Source: Formosa undariae (GTDB taxonomy: Bacteria; Bacteroidota; Bacteroidia; Flavobacteriales; Flavobacteriaceae). Taken from it: a stretch of DNA of 64,000 nt. Shown here piece by piece: positions 44,804-54,180 of the stretch. Under the pieces are notes generated by a model. That model searched no databases and was not told where the DNA came from. It saw only the letters and a program-made list of their open reading frames with translations. The number at the start of each line of letters is the position of its first letter. Position 1 is the stretch's first letter. A program made the translations under genes and the position numbers. The stretch lies in the NCBI RefSeq assembly GCF_042427615.1, contig NZ_JBHMEZ010000012.1, positions 682,001 through 746,000 on the forward strand, given 5' to 3'.

Positions 44804-47059
44804 TTAAAGTCCTAATACCTCAAGTTGATAAGTGCCCTCTGGAATAGTAACACTAACCCAATTTGATCCTGAACTACCAATTGGGATATGTTTCCCGTCT
44901 AATGTTATGGATGAAACATCTGGCGCATAGAATGTAACTTGAGTACCTGGAGAAATAATCTTTCCGCTAAACATCTTACTTTCATTTCCCGTTTTCATAT
45001 ATAATGCAATTGGAGCATCAGACTTAAAACCTGATTGAATGGCTTGTCCTGATTTAAATAAATTACCCTTTACGAAATATGAAACCAATTGCTCTGAGTT
45101 TTTTCTATAAAAAATATTTTCTCCATTAAATATTTCCAAACCATAGTGTTCGGTAGAACTTCCATTAGAGGTCAAAGCCACATCTACAATCTGTTCTTGG
45201 GTGATTTCGCTTCCTGTATAATTTCCAGTAGCAATTCGTGTTAAATCTCCTACTTTATGAGTTTTATCACCTGGAAACAAAACAGTAAGTATACTTGCTT
45301 GCTTATTGGTTGTATTATAATTAGCATACATATAATCCGATGCAAAACCATATCCTGATCTAGCCTGATTTGCAGTCTTCTTTAGTTCTACAGAAGCTGG
45401 AGGTGTACCTAAGAACGTTGTTAGGGTAACTTCGTTTTTAGAAAATAATCGCGGTCCTGTTTTACCCTCTTCTATTTTTATTTCGGAAAAGTACTTGGTA
45501 TCGCTTTCCATTGTATTCAACACCGCAGAATTAGGGTGCCAAATCACATTAACATGATCTTCTGCTGTATCTGAAGTTACATGATCCATTACCACATAAT
45601 AGCCGTTAACACCATGCGAAGGTTGTACAAAAACAATATCTCTAAAATGAGTTCCTGCTATTGCTTCCGAACTAGAGCCTCTAAAATATTCTATATCTTG
45701 TCCAACCAAGCCTTCAATAATGCCATCACCCACTTTGGATGTATGTTTTTTCCCGCCTATCATTAAGGTATTGGAAGATTCCGAATTTGAATGTATAAAA
45801 TCAAAAGTAGCGGTTACTCCATCTATAGTGACATCGTTACCTGGTCCGTCGTAACCTGAGTTACGTAATAAAATCTCGCCGTATCCAGCCATGGCTATAG
45901 CATTGGTTTCATAGCCCGTATGATACTCTGTATTTCCTTTTAAATTCTGCACACTCATATACAGTGCATCTTTAGATTGCTCGTTCGAAATTAAAGCTGC
46001 ATAATTTTCAAATAAACGACTCGGAGCCAATACGGCATCTTTTGTACTAAACGTTATCGGATTATTTTTTGCCGCAGTTCCGGCCATAATTAAGTAATTG
46101 GACAAGTGCCCTTTTAACATCCCCTTAGAAACCTCAGCCCCTTCGCGTAGCACCCACATGGCATAATTGTAAGCATCTATAGAATATCGGGCCGCCGAAA
46201 CAATCTGAGGAGATAGTATGATGTTGCCATCCTCTATATCCCATGGTTTTTGCGCTTCTGTATCGCGAGAATCGCCATATAATAAAATCCTTCCAAAAGG
46301 AGCTACGCCATAGCCATACATAAATTCTTTTAGTCCAACAAGTCCTGGATTTGTATAATAATCGTTATACCCCATATATTCCATAATATCTGGAGTGGTA
46401 TTTTTAACAGTTCGTTCAATAGAATTCCAACGCTGTACACTATAACCATTTCCTGCTGGCGACACGCCATCGTTAGGCATATAATGCTCAGATAATCCGA
46501 TATCGAATTCTTTTTTAGCCTCTTGAAATTTGACGGCATCTCCAATGTATTTGTAATACAACATTCTCATTGCCCAACCATGAGGATCCCATTTACCTAT
46601 TACTAATGCCATACTTTTAGCTTCTAGCCAACTTTCATATTCAGAACGTACAGTTGCATCCAGATCATACCGAATAACATCGAGTGCCAAAAGCGCATAA
46701 AACAATTCGTGTGAGCGCACAGAAGATGAAGCGGCACCGTTACCAATTTCCATAGTTCGGATTCTGGTTTCAAATTTATTTTTAATACCATTAATATATT
46801 TATCCTTATTAGCAGGGTCAAGAATATAAGCGAGTGCATTAGCTCCCATAACATCCCTCGTTTCACCATCACCCTTATTTGCGATAGCAATAGCACTCAT
46901 TTTCATGGCACCAAACATCTTAGATGTTTTTGCAAGCGTTCTCCAATACGAATAATCTGTAGTATCTATAATGTTTCCAGAAATACCTTTAAGAGGTATT
47001 AATACGAAACAAAAAAGTACTATTAAAACTAATTTGGGTTGACTATTAGTTATTTTCAT
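44804..47059 (-). CDS. Heparinase-fold polysaccharide lyase candidate
   Basis: A 751-residue exported protein, signal about residues 1-28. The first 400 residues look like an alpha/alpha toroid (SVRSHELFYALLALDVIRYDL, DPHGWAMRMLYYKYIGDA, NDGVSPAGNGYSVQRWNSIER), and the rest a beta-sandwich as in the heparinase II/III and PL8 group (SNTLMIGGKKHTS, RDIVFVQPSHGVNGYYVVMDHV, VNVIWHPNS). Likely acid-base residues are among Tyr203/Arg207-region and His residues of the barrel, but I cannot assign them safely. It is probably the main lyase that creates the unsaturated uronates needed by GH88. It resembles PL40-type ulvan lyases in layout, not certainly in family. Confidence 0.75.
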   Translation of the reverse strand: MKITNSQPKLVLIVLFCFVLIPLKGISGNIIDTTDYSYWRTLAKTSKMFGAMKMSAIAIANKGDGETRDVMGANALAYILDPANKDKYINGIKNKFETRIRTMEIGNGAASSSVRSHELFYALLALDVIRYDLDATVRSEYESWLEAKSMALVIGKWDPHGWAMRMLYYKYIGDAVKFQEAKKEFDIGLSEHYMPNDGVSPAGNGYSVQRWNSIERTVKNTTPDIMEYMGYNDYYTNPGLVGLKEFMYGYGVAPFGRILLYGDSRDTEAQKPWDIEDGNIILSPQIVSAARYSIDAYNYAMWVLREGAEVSKGMLKGHLSNYLIMAGTAAKNNPITFSTKDAVLAPSRLFENYAALISNEQSKDALYMSVQNLKGNTEYHTGYETNAIAMAGYGEILLRNSGYDGPGNDVTIDGVTATFDFIHSNSESSNTLMIGGKKHTSKVGDGIIEGLVGQDIEYFRGSSSEAIAGTHFRDIVFVQPSHGVNGYYVVMDHVTSDTAEDHVNVIWHPNSAVLNTMESDTKYFSEIKIEEGKTGPRLFSKNEVTLTTFLGTPPASVELKKTANQARSGYGFASDYMYANYNTTNKQASILTVLFPGDKTHKVGDLTRIATGNYTGSEITQEQIVDVALTSNGSSTEHYGLEIFNGENIFYRKNSEQLVSYFVKGNLFKSGQAIQSGFKSDAPIALYMKTGNESKMFSGKIISPGTQVTFYAPDVSSITLDGKHIPIGSSGSNWVSVTIPEGTYQLEVLGL

Positions 47060-47103
47060 ATTGTTCCTTTTATATAATTTATAATGCGTTTTTAAAAAAA
47101 TTT

Positions 47104-47133
47104 AATCTTAACCTTAACCAAACATTTAAGATT
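47104..47133 (-). terminator. Possible attenuator between sulfatase and lyase genes
   Basis: AATCTTAA (47104-47111) pairs with TTAAGATT (47126-47133). On the minus strand the stem is followed by AAATTTTTTT. It lies just after the sulfatase stop and before the lyase start, so it may lower lyase transcription rather than end it. Confidence 0.4.
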
Positions 47134-47139
47134 AGATTA

Positions 47140-48561
47140 TCATCTCTGTTTAGATTCATCATACCCCAAAATCACGTCAGATTTCTCGAGTAAACCATGC
47201 ATATGATCTATGATATCTTTGTATTTATCTGTAGTAGATAGTACCAGGTTGTCCCATTCATTTGGATCATTCTCATGATTGTAAAGTTCCTGTGAACCAT
47301 CATAGTATTCTGTAAATCTATACGTGTCGTATTTTACTGTTGCATACACCTCTCTTCTAAAAGTGTAAGCAGGATAATCCCAAGTAACATCTGGATTTTT
47401 AAGAAGTGGCACTAGACTACGACCTTCAACTTTTTTGTTTTCAGGAAGGCCACACAAATCGAGTAGTGTTGGGTAAAGATCTATAAGCTGAACGTTTGCC
47501 TCTATTGGTTTTGTTGAACCAAATCTTGGATCCTTAATAATAAGTGGCACTTTAGTAGAACGGTCCCAGGCCGTATGTTTTTGAAATCTGCTTTTTTCTC
47601 CCATATGGAAACCGTGATCAGACCATAAAACCACTATGGTATTATCTCTATACGGGCTTTTTTCTAAGGCATCTAATATTTTACCAACCTGAGTATCGGT
47701 AAAGGTGATGCAAGCCATATAAGCCTGAACCATTTTTCGCCACTGGTTATTCTTAATAGCCCAAGGCACATCTGGATAAGAATTCCAAACCGCTTCAGCC
47801 GCTTTAGGGATATCATTATAATCGTCTTCTTTGTAAGGAGGAAGCTCAATTTCATCAAGGGGATACATATCTAAATACTTTTGCTGAACATACAAAGGTG
47901 TATGCGGACGTAAGAAACCAGTCATTAGAAAAAATGGTTTATCATGTTTTTGTGACAGTTGATCTACTGCCCATTCCGCCGTTTTATAATCACTCATTTC
48001 ATGTTCTGGCTTACTTATAGGTCCCCAGTCTAGAAGTCCTTTAGAGCCAAACCAGTTTAATCTCTTTTTCTTCCCATTTTCATCTAAATTGAAATCCCAT
48101 GAACCCCGACCATTTGATACGTCTACCGTTTCTTCAGGAACATGGTGATGAAGAAGTTTTCCTCCCGCCATGGTCTTGTAACCATAATCTGAAAAATATT
48201 CATAAATTAATGAAGAGCCTTTCTTTTTAACGGCGTTGACGATTTCTTCATCTTCTCGCTGTATACCACCTTCTACCCCAAAGCCTAAACTGTGGTAATA
48301 CATTCCTGACATAACACTCGCTCGTGAAGGACCACAAACAGCGTATTGACAATGAGCCGAATTAAAAAATGTACCTTGTGAAGCAAGCACATCCATTTTC
48401 GGGGTCTTGGTTTGGTTATTTCCCATATAACCTGCCCAGTCGTTTAAGTCATCGACTGCAATAAAAAGCACATTAGGTTTTTCTTCGACCTTTACTTTTT
48501 TAGACGAAGAACAACTCGTAAAACATACCGAGGTGATGAGAAGAATAAAAATTAATTTCAT
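47140..48561 (-). CDS. S1-family sulfatase, iduronate-2-sulfatase-like, lipoprotein
   Basis: A 473-residue lipoprotein (lipobox CFTSC). It is a formylglycine sulfatase of family S1: metal Asp pair in NVLFIAVDDLND, FGly motif CGPSRASVMSG (Cys76, matured to formylglycine), GGKLLHHH, HTAWDRSTKVPLIIKDP and VLWSDHGFHMGE with the metal-binding Asp-His. The arrangement is like iduronate-2-sulfatase subfamilies (S1_7/S1_8-like), which desulfate uronate or hexose 2-O positions, but substrate is not proved. C terminus is an alpha-beta region ending ESKQR. It neighbours another S1 sulfatase with a 44-base gap. Confidence 0.93.
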   Translation of the reverse strand: MKLIFILLITSVCFTSCSSSKKVKVEEKPNVLFIAVDDLNDWAGYMGNNQTKTPKMDVLASQGTFFNSAHCQYAVCGPSRASVMSGMYYHSLGFGVEGGIQREDEEIVNAVKKKGSSLIYEYFSDYGYKTMAGGKLLHHHVPEETVDVSNGRGSWDFNLDENGKKKRLNWFGSKGLLDWGPISKPEHEMSDYKTAEWAVDQLSQKHDKPFFLMTGFLRPHTPLYVQQKYLDMYPLDEIELPPYKEDDYNDIPKAAEAVWNSYPDVPWAIKNNQWRKMVQAYMACITFTDTQVGKILDALEKSPYRDNTIVVLWSDHGFHMGEKSRFQKHTAWDRSTKVPLIIKDPRFGSTKPIEANVQLIDLYPTLLDLCGLPENKKVEGRSLVPLLKNPDVTWDYPAYTFRREVYATVKYDTYRFTEYYDGSQELYNHENDPNEWDNLVLSTTDKYKDIIDHMHGLLEKSDVILGYDESKQR

Positions 48562-48605
48562 AGTGTATATGTCTTAATAAATAATGAAAAATTGTTTTTG
48601 CTTTA

Positions 48606-50189
48606 TTAGCGTAACCACACAGGAATAGAATCGTTAGTCTTCCATTTATCGACTAGTTTATCCAAATTATCCCCTTTCCATGCTGTCGATCCTGCCGGAA
48701 TAGCATCATAGTTTGGTAACCATTTTTTATGTGCTTTAATAATCTCAGCATATTTCGGATTATTTGCTAGGTTGGTATGCTCGCCAGGATCTGTGATGTG
48801 GTTGTATAATTCTTCTCCACCATCACGGTAACGTATATAACGCCAATCGTTACTTCTTACCGCATGATTTTTGTAGTACCACGTGGTTAAAACAGATCTA
48901 TCTAATTTTATATCTGGTGATTGTATTAAAGGCAATAAACTCTCTCCTTCAAGCTTTGGTAATGATGGAAGATTACAAAGGTCTGTTAGGGTTGGATAAA
49001 TATCTAAAAGACTCACAACCTGACTACTTTTTTGTCCGTTACTTTTATTACCTGGTATTTTAAAATATAAAGGTACTTTTGTAGATTCTTCCCAAAGCGC
49101 TTGCTTTCTAAAGTGTCTTTTTTCTCCTAAATGTTGCCCGTGATCTGACCATAACACAATGATGGTGTTTTTACCATTCGGACTTTTTTCTAAGGCATCT
49201 ATAACCTTTCCTATTTGTTCGTCTACAAAAGTGACACAAGCCAAATACGATTGTACTAATTCTGGTAATATTTCTTTCTTGGTCGTTACATCACCCCACC
49301 CGCCTTTTGGTGTATAGCCATAAGCTATCGCTTTCCCCATAATAGGAATATCTTCAAATTCGTTATTAGGTACTTCGGGTACTATGATATCTTCAATAGG
49401 ATACAAATCGAAATATTTTTTTGGAGCGGTATATGGCACATGAGGTCTAATAAAACCAACGGCCATAAAGAATGGTTTGTCTTGTTTTTTATTAAGTTTG
49501 TCAATAGCCCAATTTGCTATTTGTTCATCATACATCCCATCTTCTGGTATATCTTCGTCTTCTAAAGGACCACCACACAACGAATAAAACCTGTTGGTCT
49601 CTCTGTAATTTTCATTTATATTATCTTCTCCATATAATTGGACAAATTGTCCGCCACCTTTTGGAAACGGATAAAACATGGTTCCTCTATATCCAAAACC
49701 ATTTTCCTTTATGTGGGGTTCCATATTATTCCAAAAATGAGGAGAATATGCGGTCCAGAAATCATCTGTTTTATCTTTATAATCAGACTCGCCACTGTGA
49801 AATACTTTTCCCGCGGCATAGGTATTATACCCATTGTTTTTAAAATGTTCTGGAAGCATTTTATGATTTGCCATTACGGTGTCGTAATTTTTTTTCATGT
49901 TGGCTGTCGAACTATACCAACCTGATGTTGTTGGATGAATACCACTTAGCAAAGAATTTCTAGATGCTGTACAAACAGGCTGAGACGCATGTGCATTAGT
50001 AAATAAAACACCCTCTGCAAAAAGCTTATCCATGTTAGGCGTTATAGCCTGTGGATGACCAAGTAATGCACCTTCCCAATCGTTTAAATCATCTACCGAA
50101 ATAAAAAGTACATTAGGTTGTTCTTTTGCTTGAGCCGAAGCGTATCCTGTTACCAAGAATAAGCTAAGAAGTGTGAATATATATTTCAT
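48606..50189 (-). CDS. S1-family sulfatase, iduronate-2-sulfatase-like
   Basis: A 527-residue exported sulfatase, signal ending GYASAQ. Motifs: NVLFISVDDLNDW, FGly motif CTASRNSLLSG (Cys73), AAGKVFHSGE, VLWSDHGQHLGEKRHF and KQALWEESTKVPLYF. Same broad group as the adjacent 473-residue sulfatase, but the motif is C-x-A-S-R, a rarer permitted form of C-x-P/A-x-R. It has an insertion (GQFVQLYGEDNINENYRETN) around residue 195. The C-terminal helix DNLDKLVDKWKTNDSIPVWLR is longer. It lies 33 bases past the propeller hydrolase gene. Requires an anaerobic sulfatase-maturase or FGE elsewhere; none in this window. Confidence 0.93.
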   Translation of the reverse strand: MKYIFTLLSLFLVTGYASAQAKEQPNVLFISVDDLNDWEGALLGHPQAITPNMDKLFAEGVLFTNAHASQPVCTASRNSLLSGIHPTTSGWYSSTANMKKNYDTVMANHKMLPEHFKNNGYNTYAAGKVFHSGESDYKDKTDDFWTAYSPHFWNNMEPHIKENGFGYRGTMFYPFPKGGGQFVQLYGEDNINENYRETNRFYSLCGGPLEDEDIPEDGMYDEQIANWAIDKLNKKQDKPFFMAVGFIRPHVPYTAPKKYFDLYPIEDIIVPEVPNNEFEDIPIMGKAIAYGYTPKGGWGDVTTKKEILPELVQSYLACVTFVDEQIGKVIDALEKSPNGKNTIIVLWSDHGQHLGEKRHFRKQALWEESTKVPLYFKIPGNKSNGQKSSQVVSLLDIYPTLTDLCNLPSLPKLEGESLLPLIQSPDIKLDRSVLTTWYYKNHAVRSNDWRYIRYRDGGEELYNHITDPGEHTNLANNPKYAEIIKAHKKWLPNYDAIPAGSTAWKGDNLDKLVDKWKTNDSIPVWLR

Positions 50190-50222
50190 ATTGAATATCT
50201 TGTTTTAGAATAATTGTTTTTA

Positions 50223-51215
50223 TTAATTCGAGCTCTTGGTGTTTTTCAGTTTAGCGACTGCAATACCAGCTTCGCCAGCTACAGAATAATATAAATAGAT
50301 ATCCTTGCCATCAATTAAAAGCGCTGGATCTCTTAACTCATGCACACGATTTCTGGCAAAACCATTAACCGATTTTTGTATTGGCAGTTCTACACCCTCA
50401 TAATTTGTTTCTGGCTTTAAAACTTCGGTTACAGGACCAACTTTCCAACTTGTATAATCACCATCGGAAAGCTTTACAACTGTTTTTAATATACGTTCTG
50501 GAGCATCACCTTTTTGAGAATAATAAACCACTAACTGATCTCCGACCAAGGCTACTGCAGTATGTCTGGCATTAGGTAAAATAGTACTGCCTTGTTTATA
50601 AATTTTATCTGCATGTTCTTGTTTAAAGAAGGTGCCAAATGATAACGCATAAGCAGCATTTTTATAGTCGAATACACGGAAATACGACGGACCTAAAATG
50701 GTATCGGATGCCAAAAATTCCAATCCGTTTTTAGATGTACTTACAAAGGATTTTTGCAATTTACTGTTAGGCAATTTTCCATGAAAATACATTTTAATGC
50801 TTTTTGTTTTTTCATCGATTATAACATCTGGCGAAGCTATGTGTCCGACTGCTGCAGTATTTTCCAAATCTAACACACCCGGTTTGTAGATAGTCCACGG
50901 CCCAATTGGTGAGTTGGCATAAGCCAAACGAATAAACTTGCCATGATGATGCGCAAAATACATATAGTATTTCCCCAACGGATTTTCAACCCAATTAGGG
51001 ACTTTTATAACAGAGGGGCCATTTATATTTTCTCCTAATTTGCCTTCAAGACCTAACATTTCCGGATAAATTACCGGACCATCGTTTAGACGTACAAACT
51101 CACCTTCATTCCATGTATTTATGTTAGAAGTAGATGCACATCCTGTTGCAAAGAGGAGCAAAAAAAAACTCCCGATTACAGATAAATTTAGAAGAAAAAC
51201 AGATTTACTTTTCAT
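50223..51215 (-). CDS. Five-bladed beta-propeller glycoside-hydrolase-like lipoprotein (GH43-like)
   Basis: A 330-residue lipoprotein (lipobox LFATGC). The body shows repeated blade patterns typical of GH43/GH32/GH117-like propellers: KYYMYFAHHHGKFIRLAYANSP-type block, GHIASPDVIIDEKTKSIKMYFHG, DQLVVYYSQKGDAPERI and VHELRDPALLIDGKDIYLYYSV. The catalytic triad cannot be placed with certainty; acidic residues in ASPDV and ELRDPA are candidates. I use the ATG at 51215; an upstream TTG at 51233 gives a less natural signal. Overlaps the preceding gene's stop by 11 bases, so translation is coupled. Substrate unknown. Confidence 0.8.
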   Translation of the reverse strand: MKSKSVFLLNLSVIGSFFLLLFATGCASTSNINTWNEGEFVRLNDGPVIYPEMLGLEGKLGENINGPSVIKVPNWVENPLGKYYMYFAHHHGKFIRLAYANSPIGPWTIYKPGVLDLENTAAVGHIASPDVIIDEKTKSIKMYFHGKLPNSKLQKSFVSTSKNGLEFLASDTILGPSYFRVFDYKNAAYALSFGTFFKQEHADKIYKQGSTILPNARHTAVALVGDQLVVYYSQKGDAPERILKTVVKLSDGDYTSWKVGPVTEVLKPETNYEGVELPIQKSVNGFARNRVHELRDPALLIDGKDIYLYYSVAGEAGIAVAKLKNTKSSN

Positions 51216-52644
51216 TATTATCGAAGTAATCAATTACGTTATATACATTTTTATTAAGCGCCTTCATTTTATCCATCATAGGATTCCAAACATCATATGT
51301 AGCATTTACAATGCCTTTATTGGCATCTATATTTGAAGGATCTACACCTTTAGCCGTAGGATCGTTATCTTGATATTTAAAATAATGCCAACCCACACAG
51401 TTTTTAGATTCTAATAAGGCTAAATTGTAATTCTGGTAAAACAAACCTCGGTCTTCTTGAGTACGAACAATCCAACCTGCCCCACTTGTATTACCCATTC
51501 CAGAATCTTCTCCCTTAGTATAATATTCTGTAACGATAAAAGGTTTGCCTGTCCACGCTTCCCAATTCACTACATCTTCTTGATTGGGAGTCCAATGGTT
51601 ATAATAATTATTAGAAATAACATCTAAATACTTCCCTGCCGTTTTCATAAATTCGGCATGATTTTTTTCATCGCTATAAAAACGGGCACCAATATACATA
51701 TGGTTTGGATCGTACTTTTTAATGGCTTTAGACACTATAGAAAAGTACTTATCGCCTACAAAAGCCATGAATAATTCACGATGTTCATCTGTAATATTTT
51801 CTTTGGTAACGCCACGCTCGTCCATCCAAGCTTTAGCTGCTATATAGCCATAATCATTTTCGGGTAATCCTAAATAATTATCTAAAGCATTAAATTTAAA
51901 TGGCATCTCATTATCAGAGAAATATCCAAATAAATTCGGATCGTCCTTATAAGCTACGAGTTGTTTAGCATGTTCATCGCAGAAGGTCTCAAAATCTGGA
52001 TCGAACACAAAAATGGCATCGTTAGGATATCCAGTGTGCCCGGGTTGTTGAAAGGTACCACCACGTTTACGACCGTAAGCGCTCATAAAATTCCAATTGA
52101 TAGTGTAAGCAAATGGCTTATCAATTGTTTTATTTAGCGCGACAATAGCTTCTGCATCGGACCAAGAGCCAGCACAGTTAAAACCGTTGTCTTCTAACAT
52201 GGTTACGGTTTCACTAATCCAATTAGATTTAGAACCAAATTTAGCTACTAACGCTTCCTTATTTGTTTTAGACTTCCCTAGGTTAATACTATTTAAAGCA
52301 ATATTGAAGTATTTATAGCCTAACGGATCAATACCCCACCAACGATCGCCGATTTTTTTAACATGAAAAAAGCCTGTTTCATACTCAGTCTTCTGACTTA
52401 AATCTCCTCCATATTCACTTAATTCAGGAGATGTTTTAAGTGGCTCAAACCCGGGAAGTAAATCTAAAGTACGTGTTTTAAAAGGTTGGTAATCTTTATA
52501 ACTACGACTACCATCTTTATGATAGATTTTTACCTTAGCATCTACCATAACATAATTTTTTGCCACAGGATTTTCTTCGCTTTTTTCAGCTTTTTTACAT
52601 CCGGTAGCAATAAATATTAATAGTATAAATAAGACGTTTTTCAT
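51205..52644 (-). CDS. Clan GH-A-like glycoside hydrolase, lipoprotein (agarase-like layout)
   Basis: A 479-residue lipoprotein (lipobox IATGC, using the ATG at 52644 rather than one 13 codons earlier). The domain begins with GFFHVKKIGDRWWGIDPLGYKYF, a pattern seen in GH50-like and related beta-agarase proteins, and has two well placed Glu: Glu246 in GYFSDNEMPF (acid/base after strand 4) and Glu373 in FIVTEYY (nucleophile after strand 7), 127 residues apart. This is the clan GH-A geometry of retaining hydrolases. Exact family not recognised. It sits between sulfatase and propeller genes, so oligosaccharide trimming is likely. Confidence 0.8.
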   Translation of the reverse strand: MKNVLFILLIFIATGCKKAEKSEENPVAKNYVMVDAKVKIYHKDGSRSYKDYQPFKTRTLDLLPGFEPLKTSPELSEYGGDLSQKTEYETGFFHVKKIGDRWWGIDPLGYKYFNIALNSINLGKSKTNKEALVAKFGSKSNWISETVTMLEDNGFNCAGSWSDAEAIVALNKTIDKPFAYTINWNFMSAYGRKRGGTFQQPGHTGYPNDAIFVFDPDFETFCDEHAKQLVAYKDDPNLFGYFSDNEMPFKFNALDNYLGLPENDYGYIAAKAWMDERGVTKENITDEHRELFMAFVGDKYFSIVSKAIKKYDPNHMYIGARFYSDEKNHAEFMKTAGKYLDVISNNYYNHWTPNQEDVVNWEAWTGKPFIVTEYYTKGEDSGMGNTSGAGWIVRTQEDRGLFYQNYNLALLESKNCVGWHYFKYQDNDPTAKGVDPSNIDANKGIVNATYDVWNPMMDKMKALNKNVYNVIDYFDNNEK

Positions 52645-52676
52645 ATATAATATGTTATTTCTCTTTTTATTTTTTT

Positions 52677-54092
52677 TTACCATTGGTAATCTTTTCCTTC
52701 TCTGCTTAACCTCCAGGATTCTTTAACTTTTTCCAGCCCAGCTTCCATCTTTTTTAATAATTCTGGTTGTTCTGAAGCTAAATTTTTTGTTTCTCCTGGA
52801 TCATTTTTAATATCGAAAAGCATCATTTCGTCGCCTGGATTTGGAATACATATTTTGTATTGTCCATCTATAAAAGCATATAGATCGATATCTTTATATA
52901 GACGTTGAAAACCGGAAGCAATAGGTACAGTACGTTGACTTGTACTCTCTCCCATAACTACTGATTTTAAACTCACCCCATCTAATGGAATCTTTTTACT
53001 AGGCGACATATTTAAAATATCTAAAATAGTAGGTAAATAATCTACTGTTGAAGATTGATAATCGGTCACTAATCCGGACTTAAAATGATTTGGCCATAAC
53101 GCTAATGAAGGCACACGTAACCCACCTTCCCACATGTCGTGTTTATGCCCTCTAAATGGTCCCGCCGAAGCAATTCCTTTTTTAACTAATCCGCCTGAAG
53201 GCCCATTGTCACTACAGAAAAATATAATGGTATTGTCTTCAATATTATTTACTTTTAAGAAGGCTCTTAAACGTCCTATTTGGTCGTCCATAGCTGTTAT
53301 AGCACCATATAAATGCCTTTGTTCTATTGGTAAATCGGGATATTTAGCTAAATATTCTGGACCAGCAACAACAGGTTCGTGAGGTGTATGAAACCAAATG
53401 GTTGTAAAAAAAGGTTCATTTCCAGCTATAGCCTTTTCCATAAAAGGAATAGCTCTATCCATTATAATTCTACTATCGTCTCCTTCTAGATTATCTGTTA
53501 CAGGCACACCATTTTCTAAATAAATTGATCCGCCCCAAGACCCATCGTCTTCAGATCCAAATCCATTCCAAAATGATGGAGTTTTAGTAGGGTCCCATGT
53601 TGGAACCGCACTTTTTGTAGCAAATGTTTCCTCGTATCCATGAAACCACGGCGGAGAATACACTCCTCTCGACTCTACTTTATTTGGCTCTATCCAGCCT
53701 AAATGCCATTTTCCAAAAAATCCAGTTTTATATCCTTTGTTTTTTAATAGTTCTGGAATTGTTTTTTCTGCGGGTCTCATTCCTCCTGTATGTGCAGCAA
53801 AAATGCCTTGTCTATACGGACTTCTACCTGTTAGCACACTGGCACGTGTTGGTGAACATAGTGGCGCAGCGGCATAGAAATTTGTAAACTTCACGCCTTC
53901 TTTAGCCATTGCATCTAAATAAGGCGTTATTATTTTTTCATTTCCATTAAAACCTACATCTCCATAACCTAAATCGTCAGCCATAATGAGAATTACATTA
54001 GGCTTACCATTTACGTTTTGCGCATAAGATCCAAGAAAAGAGAAAATAAAAACCAGTAAAGCAGCTCTCTTTTTAAAACATCTAAATTCCAT
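52677..54092 (-). CDS. S1-family sulfatase, arylsulfatase A-like
   Basis: A 471-residue exported sulfatase; I chose the ATG at 54092, which gives a signal peptide ending FLGSYAQ, over the ATG at 54119. Motifs: NVILIMADDLGYGDVG (metal Asp pair), FGly motif CSPTRASVLTGR (Cys79), GKWHLGW, FTTIWFHTPHEP and FFCSDNGPSGG. These are hallmarks of S1 arylsulfatase A/GALNS-type enzymes (S1_16-like), different in kind from the two iduronate-2-sulfatase-like sulfatases nearby, so three sulfate positions or sugars may be attacked. First gene after the susD hairpin; the ensuing genes follow with short gaps. Confidence 0.94.
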   Translation of the reverse strand: MEFRCFKKRAALLVFIFSFLGSYAQNVNGKPNVILIMADDLGYGDVGFNGNEKIITPYLDAMAKEGVKFTNFYAAAPLCSPTRASVLTGRSPYRQGIFAAHTGGMRPAEKTIPELLKNKGYKTGFFGKWHLGWIEPNKVESRGVYSPPWFHGYEETFATKSAVPTWDPTKTPSFWNGFGSEDDGSWGGSIYLENGVPVTDNLEGDDSRIIMDRAIPFMEKAIAGNEPFFTTIWFHTPHEPVVAGPEYLAKYPDLPIEQRHLYGAITAMDDQIGRLRAFLKVNNIEDNTIIFFCSDNGPSGGLVKKGIASAGPFRGHKHDMWEGGLRVPSLALWPNHFKSGLVTDYQSSTVDYLPTILDILNMSPSKKIPLDGVSLKSVVMGESTSQRTVPIASGFQRLYKDIDLYAFIDGQYKICIPNPGDEMMLFDIKNDPGETKNLASEQPELLKKMEAGLEKVKESWRLSREGKDYQW

Positions 54093-54131
54093 ATTATAAC
54101 CTGAGATTTTCCTATTCATGATTTGTTAAAA

Positions 54132-54164
54132 AACCAAACCACCTGTTTTACGGGCAGTTTGGTT
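54132..54164 (-). terminator. Hairpin after the second susD, possible attenuator
   Basis: AACCAAAC (54132-54139) pairs with GTTTGGTT (54157-54164); inner G-U and C-G pairs extend the stem around a short AT loop. On the minus strand T residues follow. It lies 17 bases after the susD stop and would let SusCD be made in excess over the enzymes. Confidence 0.7.
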
Positions 54165-54180
54165 AAACACTAATTACATA

